A stretch of DNA of 64,000 bases from Phoronis australis (lineage: Eukaryota > Phoronida > Phoronidae), in contig NMRA01000596.1 of NCBI GenBank assembly GCA_002633005.1, positions 63,494 through 127,493 on the forward strand. The letters run 5' to 3'. The notes below the pieces were generated by a model. That model ran no database searches and was not told where the DNA came from. It saw only the letters and a list, made by a program, of their open reading frames with translations. The position numbers were made by a program, and so were the translations under genes. Below are positions 48,501 through 60,578 of this stretch, in pieces. The first letter of the stretch is position 1. The number at the start of each line of letters is the position of its first letter.

Positions 48501-51500
48501 AATCTCACCCACTTCATTAGTACCATTAGCAATTTTCAACTCTTCTTTTGCCGTGTCAAATATTGTTTGACACTAGACACTGACAGGTTTTCTTCTCAAT
48601 GAGTAAAAGACGCGGACGACGATGCGACAAAATCAAAACAGGTCACATACCATACCTCGTCGGCTCGCTAAATGTCACGAGTGTATAAAGTTATTGGGCG
48701 ACTATGACACGTTGGCGATAACTGATATCAGTTGGCCGTGACACTGTATAAATCAAAAGCTTGCGCTCTTTATACTGAATTAGATAACTCCAGAATAACG
48801 GGGTAGTGTTTGATGACATGAGTCGAACCTTGTTGTGATGAAACACCGCACTAGGTGGTGACGTCGACATATCGCAATGAACAAGAAAGGGGTCAAGACC
48901 ACTGTTGTTGTCGTCTGGGTCGATTAGGTAGTCATCGCTGTTAGTGAAGCCGCCATTTTTATATCCGGAGCAAGATGGCGCGTCTGCAATTAAAGTAACA
49001 GTGTGTTTCAAAGCGATATCAAAAATTCCAAATGCAACTTTGTAGTATTGTGAGAGCAAACACGCATCTCTGGCTTGGTGCGCAAGGGGAGACCAAATAA
49101 CAGGGACGATAGCAGTGGCCATTTGACAGCATGATGGTCCAAAAGAATTCATAAAAATGCTGGAAATATCGCATTACATTAAAGCCGCATAACAATGCAG
49201 AGCAACAAACCTTTCGCTATCTGGCGACAGGAAGTATTTCATCATGTCGCTATTCCAGCAGTTGTTTTCTGTAGTATAACATGAACACTGTTAAAGCAGC
49301 ATATTAGGCCGGCGTACGTATGTCAAAAACCGGTTGCAAGTTTGGAATGAGGCCGCTTGTCTTTGTTAAATCCGTCTCAAATTGTTCCCACGTCAAAGTA
49401 CGCGTAATTTCTTTTTTTAATTATTTAGATGTTAAATCTTAATTTTTTTACTAAAAGTCGAACTTCCTTGGTGCCGAGAAACCGGTGTTGTACTCTTGTT
49501 ATGCAAGGCGGCAAGGACCTTAACAGGGATCAGTTGAAGAACGCCTTCCTTCCAATGTTTTTTAGACTGAGATGGCTATCCCTTCAGAAACGATTTCAGT
49601 ATCACACACTTCTATGTGTCCGCACTGGAGATGCACGTGAACCTCGAGAAATGCGTTATCCGCTGCCCTGGTAACCGAACTGCTAACTGTGCCAGAAACG
49701 TCGGGTACTAAGGAGCCGCATTGTAAAATTTATTACCAATGGATTTAAGTACTCCTGTGACGTTGCATCGATTTAAAAACAAATCTGATATTTATTCAGC
49801 AATGAAGAGCGCGTGAGTTTATTGCTCTCTGTTAAAGCAGTTTTGTGATATAAGATTAATGTCGATGCTTCTTTCTCAACCTGTTTTGAATTGTAAATAC
49901 ATATAGTGAATGGATCAGTGCCATGTGTAAAATGGAAAATATCAATCACCAAAAAGTGCTTACAGTTATTATACCAAGAAAGCGTGTATCACAAATTCGA
50001 GTAATCAGATAGCATTTATCCAAAATCAACAATTACATGTAGCTTTCAGAGTAGACCATCTCTGTGCGGCACGTGGATTCTGCATTTAGAGTGTTCAAAT
50101 CTCAGCAATCTCTGCTCGTTATCCGTAAAAGGTAAAGCGAAACGTCAATGAAATTATATTGCAATAGGGTCAAAGTCTTACAGTGAGTGGTAAACGTTGC
50201 TTCAGTAACGGCTGTGTTCACTCCAAAAGGTCTAGCGTTCGTTGCAGTGATCCTTATAACGTATTCAGTAAACGGAAGTAGTTGATCAATGGTGTAATCA
50301 ACTGACACTCCTCGCCCATGGTCATAGACACCGTTTGCGAATGAGCTGTAAAAGATCACGGCAAAAAGATTCTTCGGATTCCCACGAATGCGTCACCACA
50401 TACATGTAGTACTTTGTTCCATTTTACGTCAATGTTTTATCGATTTATTAATAGAGACATTGGCGTCTTGTCTAAAACAACAAAGCCTTTTAATAGCAAA
50501 TGTTTGTGCTTGATTGACTTGGCCACTTAAAGTTCTTAAAATCATCGCTTTCGTATCAAAAACACAAAAACAACCCCACCAATACGCCAGCTATCAAATT
50601 AGAACTACCACAAACACTATCGGACGATATGTTCGTTAGCTGAACTCGAAGTACCACGATGTACAAGTAGAAACATACATGTACATGTACTACGTAAATT
50701 CAGGACAACCAATCACAACACAAGTCATCGTCTATTGTGTTTATTGTTAAAGATCGTCAGATATTGTTGTTCGTTTTTCCATTGGTTTACGGTATAATAA
50801 GGAATGGGGAGGCGTGGTAGATGTTAGAACTTAGTGTTTGTCCACGCGCCTGTAACTCTTCACTTTCCTAAGGGACTTCGGTCGCTTTCTTATTTGTTTT
50901 TTGGCATATTTTATTCCCTATTTCGATACGCAGCGCTATAAAGGAAAGTTTAATTAGGCTGACAATGCAACCGTTTGTCAAAACAGGTAAATGGGGATTT
51001 AAGTACTTTAAGGGGTCCTATTGGTTTAAAAGCTCCCTTGAGTCCTTAATAAGAACCGTTCATATGTCATAGTCCGTAGACCCGGCAGAATCTCAAAGTC
51101 AACATTTTTAAATTGTTTATTATATCAATCAGACAGTAAAAATAATACAAGTTCCTGCTCGCATATTGAAGGTATATGCAGTCAGTCAAATGCATCCTAT
51201 GCTTTTCACCATTCATATGCAGCAGGAGACAGAATCATTTCCTAGGAAATCACCAATGGTATTATAAGCCATTCTATCTGAAAAATTCGACCTTTCAAAT
51301 TTCGAATTGATTCATGAAGGTTACGGACCAATCTCTCTTTTAAAGTGTCGTTCATGCTGAACTAATGATTGTAGTACACTCGGTATTCGTAAGCTTAGCA
51401 ATTAAGCTGTTGCGATTATCCTCATTTGGAAAGCTGTTTAACTTATTTCACTTCTAATCTCCAGCATCACCAATAGAAGTATATATACTTTTGTTCAGGT

Positions 51501-54500
51501 CATTAAGAATTTAGGGCGTGAATTGCTTCAAGAGTTACAATGTCAAATTACCTACAATAAGGCAATCAATTATGTGATTTGCGTTTAGGTGCAAGAAATG
51601 AAGTAAAGCTAGTTAGTACACGTGATTAACGTGTTATGGATGGTGACATCTCGCAAAGTCTTGCGTGATTTTGCCGCACTTTCCATGTTTCTTGGTACTA
51701 CAGAACACAGTCGTTTCTTGACTCCTCAAATCGCAGCGCAGCAAAGGTCTCGAATCACGAATGCTCCTTAGGTCCGCAAAGCTAGACGAGCAGGACACTT
51801 CCATTCATCTCCCCGTTATTTTTCTTGAAACCACTGCAGTTAGGTTAGCTGAACTCTTTTAAATGCCATATTCAAAAACTTGTCAAGCATATCGCTGTAA
51901 TTTTCCACGAACGCTTCATTCATTGTGGCGAGTCATCCTATCACATGGAAGGTCTCCAAAGTTCTGGCTACCTATCACTTTCTAAATTAAGATTTAATGT
52001 ATGCTCTAGAGATTTATCCGAAAACCTTACGGCTTGGGTGAGGTATTCATTGGTGAAATAGCACATGTTATTTTTACCTGAAGTCTGATGCAGACGACAC
52101 TTTATACTCAATTTTAAATGTCTGTGTGAATCCACCATTCCATTGCGCGTTCCAAGTTATTGCGACGCTGTTCGCTTTGATTTCAGTAACATTTAACGTC
52201 GGTGGTGCAGGGGGACCTGTAGAAATTGAAAACAAGCGAATTTTACATACCCGAGTTCAGCCTAAAGGAAGCTACTCTAGGAGAATGATTCAGAACTGGC
52301 ATGCACGCATGGGATCCATCGTTAAAATTTGGCGAATGGGGCTGAATGTAATACGCATAACATGCAATAAAACCAAGGTGCAAGTAAAGTAACACGTATA
52401 AAGTACACAGTTATTCTCGGTACATGTTGACATGTTTTCAATTCAAGATCAAGTAATTGCTTAGCAGGCCTGCTAGGAATAAACAATAGATAATAACACA
52501 AAAGGTCCAATCTAAGATAGCCGCTTGTACGCTATAAGGCACTACTACATGTATCTGCGACAATAACCACTGACTATACATGTACGTGAAATTTACGCTC
52601 ATGGTTTGTGAACATTTATATTGGCTATAAGAGAGAGAAAGAGGAAGAGAAAAACACTTTTATTTACATTAAGACAGAATACAATGATTAAATAAATGCA
52701 ATTTAAATTAGGAGGCCTCCTAAAGGTTTTCGACCGCTAATAAGATGGGTTCTGTGTACAAAAAAAATAATTGGAAATGGAAAAATTGGTAGGATAACTG
52801 CATAAGAAAACAAAGTGAATTGGTGCTGAAACGACCGACTAGCCAGCAACCAAGAAGTGGACTAGCACAGCTCAGGAACACAGTTAGATACATGTACTGT
52901 TATATATGAAGCAATTTGACATATGACCAATTGGATCGTAGTTGCTAATTATAAAATTGCTTGAAAAACGTTTGTTTAATTATACATTTACTTAGAGCAG
53001 AGACTGGTATTGTGTTGCTGTTTTATAAGACGAGGAATTTCACATCTGATTCAGGCTCTTGATGACAATTTGATGGATGGGGGAAATAAAATTTTGGGTT
53101 GTATTATCGGAAAAGCATTAATGGGTATTTATTCAGGTATGTACATGTACATGTAGTAGTTTTAATGTGTTTGGTGGGTTTACATTGGATGGGTTTATCA
53201 AAGAAGTTGTTAGTGTAAAAATACTCAAGAAGCTGATTATTGAGGAATTTTTAATAAAATTTTGCAGTTGAGATTTTAGAGATGTCTTGAAATAGAGGGA
53301 GGCGAAGTTCATTACATATGGGCAGAGTGTGAGCATCATAACTGGAATTTGATACATTCCGAAGGATTCTGTTCTCTACTGTCTGGGGTTTCTTAGTGTT
53401 GCCAAAATCCCAAGTTGTAGGGTTGGGGTACAAATGAATTATATATTAACTTGAATTCTGGGAGAGAAAGATAGGATTTCAATTTATATATGAGTCCTCC
53501 GAGATAGTTAAATTTGTTTGTGTGGGGGAAATAACAAGGAGAGGGAAACTGTCCACATGACATATTATTGTGCTATTCATAAAAATGGTGGAAATAATAA
53601 GTGTTCAATTTTCTTTTGGAGGTAGTAGCAGATCACTAATTTACTTTTCGATGTATTAATTGGAACTTTGTTCACGGAAAACGGGACTGAAATAGATTTA
53701 AGGTTGTTTATTATGAAGAATGCTTGCTGTTAAGGTTCAGTCAGTGAGTAAGGTGTGACGAGACAAGTGTTGTCAGCATAGAGAAGTGTGTCCATGGAAG
53801 AAGAAAACGAAAAATCATTGAAAAAGAGAAGCGGGCCAAGGACAGAGCCTTGGGGACCTCCGGTAGATATTAATAAGCAACTGGAAGTTGTATCCCTTAG
53901 TGAAACATATCAGGTACTGTTTGAGAGATAATTCTTCAATGGTGTAAATATACATGTATATTCAACTCCAGAAATATCATAGTGATTCATCTTTTGTAAG
54001 AGTATTTGGCGGTCTATTGTGTAGAAAGCTTTAGAGAGATCGAGAAAGATGGCCAGGGGATTCGAAGTTCTGTAGAATGACATTTCCTGAAGTCACATTG
54101 ATCTTTACAAAGGATGTCATTTTCATTTGGGAAAGTTGAAAGTTATGAATGGGTAATTTTTCTATAATTTTTAGATTGTTGGGAGAATAGAAGTGGGTCT
54201 ATAATTGCCAGGGTGCTCTAAGTCAAAACCGTGTTGTTTAAAGACATGGAGTACCTTATCAGTCTGAAAGCATCTGGAAATATACCAGTGTGCAAGCATT
54301 GGTTAATGATGGTTGTGCGAGGTTCAATAATAAAACGTTGCTCATTTCGACAATTTTAGATGATAAGTTGTTATGACCAGTACTATTTTTGTGTCTTTGT
54401 CTCTTATAATATCTACTACATGTTTATTATAATGGGTTTGAAAGAGAATTTATATTTGTTTGGTGTGGGAATACAGTCTTTGAAATTCTTGTTGTCTGTT

Positions 54501-56219
54501 ATAGTTATTGATTCAGAAAGTGATGCACCGATTTAGGTAAAGTAGGTGTTGAATAAACTTGCCATTTCGGGTAAGTCACTGGTTTTCATGCTATCTGAAC
54601 GGAAGAGACATTCTGGGGTACCATCTTTTGTTAGTACGCCGTTGTTGATACTGTCTTTGTTGTGTCACATGCTTTATTCATGTCAGATTTCACTTTTTCA
54701 ATTGTGTCACGATAGTGAGGTTGCTTGGCAGAGTCAATAGTCTATTTAAGAATAATGTGTTTCTTATTTCTAACATTTTTGGACCAAAGTGTTTTTCGTG
54801 ACATTTGTCAAAGTATCACTGAGTATTGCGTAATTGTGATTAGGGACATTATCTAAGCTACGGTCTATATAGCTTTCCACAACGCTGCACCGTCAAAAAG
54901 CTTTTCATTAAGAGCTCTTACTTTTAGAAGCCTTAACTTATCCCTTGCTTAGATTAGAGACGATTTCTGGGCTCAGGGTCCTATGACAGTTCCCTACTGC
55001 GTGGTAATACAGGCACTTTAAGGGACGAAGGTGGGTTTAACGTCGATGACCACTTTATACAAAAGGGCTTATTGGAAAACCGCCTGTTGGAATATACATG
55101 TACATCTGTACGTGTATGCGCATAGAGTTAATACTGGCATGATGCTCTTTTCATTAATCAGTGGCCCGTTGCCTGGCAGAGTACGAAGTAGGGCCACAAC
55201 TGTGTCCGTTTACATTTCACCGCATTGATTGACTTTTGAAAACAACAATTATTCATTCTAATGCACTTTATTACGCTCATTTGCAAGTTGTGGATTTGAT
55301 ATAAACCGTGAGGAAAATCTTATTTGTTGAATTCTCATTCTTATTGGAAATATATGTAAATAAGGATCTTTTCAGGAAACGCTTGTAATTTAAGGACTAC
55401 GTGTAATTTTCTATCTATTTTAATCAAATAGGCCTAATGTCACAGTTTTTAGATATATTATCATTGAGAAAGCCTCGTAAATGAAAAAAGAGTTCATAAT
55501 AAAGATGAAACATATGTGAGAACAAAGGCATATATTTAATTGTGGAGACGAATTAGGGAACTTAGTTGAGTCCTTATTGGGGACTGCTTCATGCAACCGG
55601 GCACACGGTCTGCATTTTATTTCCTAACACAGACTCGACTCAGCCAGCCTCAAAGTCGTAGCATTCAATAACAAGTTGCTAAGTTTTTTGGAGACGTGCG
55701 ATGCAACTGATTAATTTTCGAGTCAGGTTTCCAGTACAAAAATTATATTCTAGGCCTCGAATTTGTCGTTAGTGATCTTTATACAGAAGTAGGCTTCACT
55801 GAACTAACCATTTCACCATGGAAGAATAAAAAACATTAAAAGCGCAAACCGCATCTTTTATTTTTATGTAAAAAAGGTTTGGCCATACCAAAATCCATAT
55901 TGATCCACTTCCACGTAGCATCATCCTCTAAAATAATGGTCGTCTGGTTATCACGCACGTGCAGGTCGTTGAGTTCACAAATGTTAGTACTCCGGTGAAA
56001 ATTAACCGACGAACAACGTCCCGTGGCACGATACTCCATGATACACAGATGTATGCAATGTGTGCTCTTTCTGCTCTCAAAAACTTTGTCGAGCAACGCT
56101 GCGTTAGTTAACCTCTTTCCGTCTCTAATTTCTGTGCTCTTGTAAAATGTTGCTGAGGCTTCGAACTTCAACGCAATGCCAAAAAAATAGAATGAAAACA
56201 CTGATACTTGTAAATGCAT
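45555..56219 (-). CDS. Gene C: secreted PAN-FN3-CNTNAP-like (fibrinogen-like) protein, 6 exons, 409 aa
   Basis: Exons in coding order are 56219-55889, 52216-52078, 50345-50182, 48983-48829, 46814-46538 and 45718-45555. All introns are GT-AG, and phases 1,2,1,0,1 join into 1,230 nt ending in TAA. Residues 1-22 are a hydrophobic signal peptide. Residues 25-110 form a PAN/apple module with Cys55, Cys59, Cys69 and Cys81. Residues 111-211 are one FN3 domain (Trp132; 'PFTEYVIRITATN' near its end) split by a phase-2 intron. Residues 212-409 resemble the fibrinogen-like region of contactin-associated proteins: 'CSGYKNGG', 'PFLVHCDMST', 'MDQIGAVMEAS', 'WWYGRSNVKRKYW', 'CNCDANVSEW', 'LGPLIC'. No second membrane segment is present, so it is probably secreted. 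Possible N-glycosylation sites are NQT 91-93 and NVT 119-121. Domain logic suggests adhesion or carbohydrate recognition; the ligand is unknown. The gene model is well supported, the function is inferred. Confidence 0.88.
47937..48160. mobile_element. ACTCGAG-family inverted-repeat element, intron 4 of gene C
   Basis: The ends 'tctgttgttctatgctcga' and 'actcgagcacataatagaca' match the element in intron 4 of gene B, including the nested 'cttgatgactctg' segment and the 'catcaagtgcgaa' segment. The shared position means the insertion predates the B/C duplication. Confidence 0.65.
52630..54889 (-). mobile_element. Decayed CR1-like LINE, reverse transcriptase fragments, intron 1 of gene C
   Basis: Minus-strand reading gives 'CDFRKCHSTEL' (about 54100), a frameshifted 'GPQGSVLGPLLFFNDF' (about 53850) and 'LLYADNTCLV' (about 53780, YADD changed to YADN). 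Downstream, thumb-like residues end at a short CT-rich 3' tail (52630-52650). Many stops are present. The 5' end is truncated at about 54889. The equivalent intron of gene B has an uninterrupted site near 38021-38035. Confidence 0.75.
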
Positions 56220-56380
56220 GATGCTCCTTCAGTGTAGCTGAAGCCTAATGCATGACCTGTTCTGCAGGCTATACAGTGAGATCGATAATCGCGGAAAGAC
56301 GTCTCGTTCTAAAAAAACAAGTGAAAGCGCGGGCGGATGTTTAACTTGACACATGTGCCCCTTTGAAGACATCACATTCA
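56220..56380 (-). promoter_or_regulatory. Conserved 5' flank of gene C (candidate promoter/5' UTR)
   Basis: Aligns with the gene B flank: the hairpin next to the ATG, 'gatcgataatcg', 'tctcgttctaaa' and 'gcggatgttta' are kept in order. The CRE palindrome is replaced by 'tgacacat'. Conservation here may reflect recent duplication rather than constraint. Confidence 0.4.
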
Positions 56381-58031
56381 TGAACTAAGTGAATAACGTT
56401 TCGCGGTCCATTGTGGAAAAATTATCATAGCAAGTGGCAAAACCTAGCCTTCGTTTCCGATTAACAGTGAAATGCGTAAATAGCAATGGATAAGTAGAAC
56501 TACAGGCAAATTCACGTTACTCCGGATATACATGTACACGTAGTTTGTAACTTAATCTTAAGTTATATTGAGTACTATTCGGCGGACCAAGATAAAGTGG
56601 AGTTCTAAGCTCAACAATAACACCTACACTATATAAGTTACGTTCATACAGTATCACAGTGAAACCGTAGAGAGCAAGGCATACTATAAAAATAGACTAA
56701 CTTTACGACTTGGGGGTTTTTTGAACATCACGAACAAATATCAAAACAATTGACACCATTTTTGTGAAACAGGTGAAACAATCAATATCAACTTTGAGGT
56801 TCGGTGTCGAGTAAAGCAGATAAAACAACATACATGTAAGCAGTTAAAACAGGTCAACAAACTTATTCTCGATCGCACAAAAGATTATTGATAATCTTGC
56901 CGCAGAGTGCTTAAGTACAGACTGCAAGTATTGCTGTCTGGGCTTCTCTTTCCGTAGACGCAAGACACTGCCGAGTAAAGCTGGTGTGATCACGCTTTCA
57001 CTAATGCAATCGAACTTGTTAGAGCTTGAGATTTGTGAATACTCATTTCATTTACCATTGCTCTTTTAAGGAACCGGTGTCCCACAATTCTTTCCAGATA
57101 TTCACAAATCTCTAACCGTAAAAAGGGCAATGAATGACGATATCTTGAGAGAACTTGCGAGATCTTTAGTTTTCGCGAATTTCTTGCGTCTGCGGAAGGC
57201 AGGCCAATTCTTTTGCAATCTACCGTACAATAATGGACACTACCGGGGATTTTCAGTCATTTTACTGAAGTAACTTCGCGTCCAAAATGAAAAAGATATC
57301 TTGCTGCCCTTTTGCAACTTCTATTGGCGTGCGAAAATACCGATCAGGAGCCATGAGATATTAGGGTTGTGAGAGGATTTTATGTCGTCAGCTTGGCTTC
57401 TACAAGGGCAATATGGAGAAGTTTTTGTTGCCACGCCATTAGTTTGAAATACTGTAGCGGTAATTTTCAAGATTAAAAGTAAGAAAATATTAATATGTTG
57501 CTCACATTTCCTACATGCAGCAGACACGCCAAAAACATTCCGAATAAGCCCCCAAAGGCACGTGGTTTTTTCGAACATCGTTTCAGACGCATCAAGCCCT
57601 AGCTCACGAAGTTTTTGGTGAGGAAATTCTGTTTTGGAAATTTAATAAGTATACTTTACTTAGAGTTAAATAATAAGTATACAGCAGTCTAAATATTTAA
57701 CTGCCACATTTCTACATAAAGTGGCATCGATAACCATGCAGTCAGTAGTTAAAAGGCTACTCGAGACTCCGAACAAAATGGGATTGGCAGAATCATAACA
57801 AAATACTCTATATGTATCAACCAGACGGTGCTGTATCCATAACCTACAAAAAACAACCCTATTACCTCAGAACTTACGTCTGCCAATAAATATCTCAATT
57901 CTGTCAGAAATTTACTGTACATTATTATACAAACGGGCGACTGCGTACTACGAAGCATTCTCGGGGAGGTGAACATCCGTGCGACTATGACGTAAAAAGT
58001 AAGAAACCGTCGTCGCTCAAATGGGTGAACG

Positions 58032-58463
58032 TTGCGCTCTTAAATTACTTGCGTAAGTTAATCCTTTTTAAGAGGCGTAAAGTATTTATTTGCGGCGTTA
58101 AGTAACTTTTAACGCCGCAACTAATTACTTATCGCGGTAAAGTAATAATTACTTTACGCCGTAAATAATTACTTTACGCCTCAAATTATTACTGTACGCC
58201 GTAATTAATTACTGTACGCCCCAAATAAATACTTTACGTCGTAAAAAGTTACTTTACGCCGAAAATAATGACTTTACGCGCAAATAATTACTTACGCCAC
58301 AAATAGCTACTTACGCCTCAAATTATTACTTTACGATGTAAATAATTACTCTGCGCCTCAAATGATTACACGTACTTTACGTCGTTAAAGTTTCTTTACG
58401 TCGCAAGTACGTATTTTACGCCTTTACCAAGAATTAACTTATACACGTAATTTAATAGCGTAG
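58032..58463. mobile_element. Inverted-repeat element packed with about 14 TTACGCC units
   Basis: The first about 50 bp ('gctcttaaattacttgcgta...') match the reverse complement of the last about 50 bp (ending '...taatttaatagcgta'), forming terminal inverted repeats. Between them a motif close to aattactttacgccgtaaat recurs about every 18-20 bp, roughly 14 times, with variants ttacgtc, gtacgcc and ctgcgcc. Near the left side 'tgcggcgttaa' and 'ttaacgccgca' form an 11-bp hairpin with a 7-nt loop. It is non-coding and I do not recognise the family. Confidence 0.6.
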
Positions 58464-60191
58464 GGGTCAACTATTTGGCCAAAGATACGAAGCAGTGACC
58501 GACGCTTTATGATACCGAAGAATATCCCAGAGATGATAAGTAAAAGTTACATTAACATACGGCAGCTTAAAACAGAACTGGAAACAAACTGAATCAGTGA
58601 AGTAGAAGACAGATAAAATGTACCGCATGTTACTGTACTACAAGAGGTGCGGTTAGCACGTTATCAGTTATGGTTAATCTAAACAATTTCGCACCATGAC
58701 CATTTGAATGTTAAGTGATCTGCGTAGCTACATTTGCGCAGCATGTCGGTTTTGACCATTGTTTGAAGGAATTAACATGATTCTGTAATGTAGTTTTCTA
58801 TTGTTTATTCGACATGCACCGATACGAGTTAAATATCGACAGTGCCGAATTTAATGCTGATCAAAACAATTAGGTTTAGCGTAAACACAGAGTCCGTTCT
58901 ATTACCGTGAATTCGAGCATCGATCATCCGCACTCAAACCGCTTGTCATCGGTAGGTTATTAACGGATTCGTGCGATTGATTCTGCTCGTGAGGATCAGT
59001 TAATGCAATCTACGTGGAGTGTGACGTTTTCCGGCAAGTATATGATATTACAGTTCGCATGACTGATATTAAGTGCTTCATGTGGTTAAAGGGGGCGCTC
59101 GTGCTGCACACGAATACGGAATTCTGATTATTTGAAAAGGATTTACAGAAACGAGACGTAATTCACTGTAGTACAATTATCTTTCAAAGACTGCATGTGG
59201 GCTCTGCCTCCACGATTTGATAGGCCTACGCGTAAAATTGCTGCATCGGATTGCCTCACAAGTCATAACGCGCTGAAAGATAGCCTGATTTCCCGTAGAT
59301 AAGCCCACGCGGGTGTATTCGGAAAATGAAAATTCTCAGGCGTTTTAGCAACACCAAATAAACACCCGTGCGTTTATTCGGAAAAGGGGAGCGTGTAAAC
59401 GGAAAGACACAGCTTTGGCTACGCAAAGACTAGCGTGGACTTGATACACATAGGAATGGATTAAGAAGTTTTTTGACTTTGTCATTTTTGCTTAAATCTG
59501 TGCGTGGGTTTTATTGTGCAAGGAGAAAACCGAGTTGGTTCGTACAGAAATGTTAATAAATGCATGGTCGCCTACACTTTGCTCGTTTTTATAAATGATG
59601 AATTCTCCACAAATCTAAATTTGTGACTAACAGCTGACGCTGAGAGGGCTTTTAAGGCAAAATTTCCGAATATTTGGTTTTACAACTTCTAGTGTCAGGT
59701 GTCCAGATAGTGAGGCGTTCATACTATTTTCTGATTGAACGCCCATGGGCTTATCTACTGAAAATCACGGTGTCACACTTTTTGGGAGGCTCAGAAGTCA
59801 TAGTATTCGATTTGACGTTTGATGTGGATCACGTAGCCTACCATTCAAATCGTTGAACTCACGAGATCGCTGGTCAATCACTGAGCGTTCGACACGCGAC
59901 TGTGTGGAACCAACCTGACGGATCAAATTCAGGCCGGGGCAAACGACCTCGCTGTTCCGAAATACTACAGCATCAATGCCTGCAGTGAAATTCTTGAAAT
60001 TCTCCTGGATTGTGTTGCACAGTTTGTGTGAATCCATAGGCTTTATTGTGAAAGATGCCCACACACGAAATTTACGGGTAGCGTTGCCTCAGTATCCCCA
60101 GTCTCTAACTTTCGTGAGATACATGTGACTTGTATTTATCGCCTTTTATGTTTGCTTGGACGACTGCTGACCTCCAGTCATAGATCCGCAT

Positions 60192-60192
<1 letters not shown>

Positions 60193-60232
<40 letters not shown>

Positions 60233-60285
60233 TATACATATATATATACATATACACATATATATATATATACATATATATATAC

Positions 60286-60316
<31 letters not shown>

Positions 60317-60434
60317 AATATATAAATATATATATATATATATATATGTTTATACATATATATATACATATACACATATATATATATATACATATATATA
60401 TACATATATATATATACATATATATATATATNCG

Positions 60435-60476
<42 letters not shown>

Positions 60477-60542
60477 CATATATATATGTGTGTGTGTGTG
60501 TGTGTATATATGTTTATGTGTGTGTGTGTGTGTATATATGTT

Positions 60543-60577
<35 letters not shown>

Positions 60578-60578
60578 T
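60193..60578. repeat. Compound TA / TATG / TG microsatellite with an ambiguous base
   Basis: Long (TA)n runs, two near-identical stretches starting 'tatatgtttatacatatata' (at about 60225 and 60343), then (TG)n blocks separated by 'tatatatgtttatg'. An N at 60432 suggests assembly uncertainty, so the length is unreliable. The long Tyr/Ile open frames here are artefacts of the repeat. Confidence 0.95.

Noticed and set aside
58040-58440. CRISPR-like spaced repeats
   Set aside because: Units are adjacent and degenerate without unique spacers, the context is eukaryotic, and terminal inverted repeats are present.
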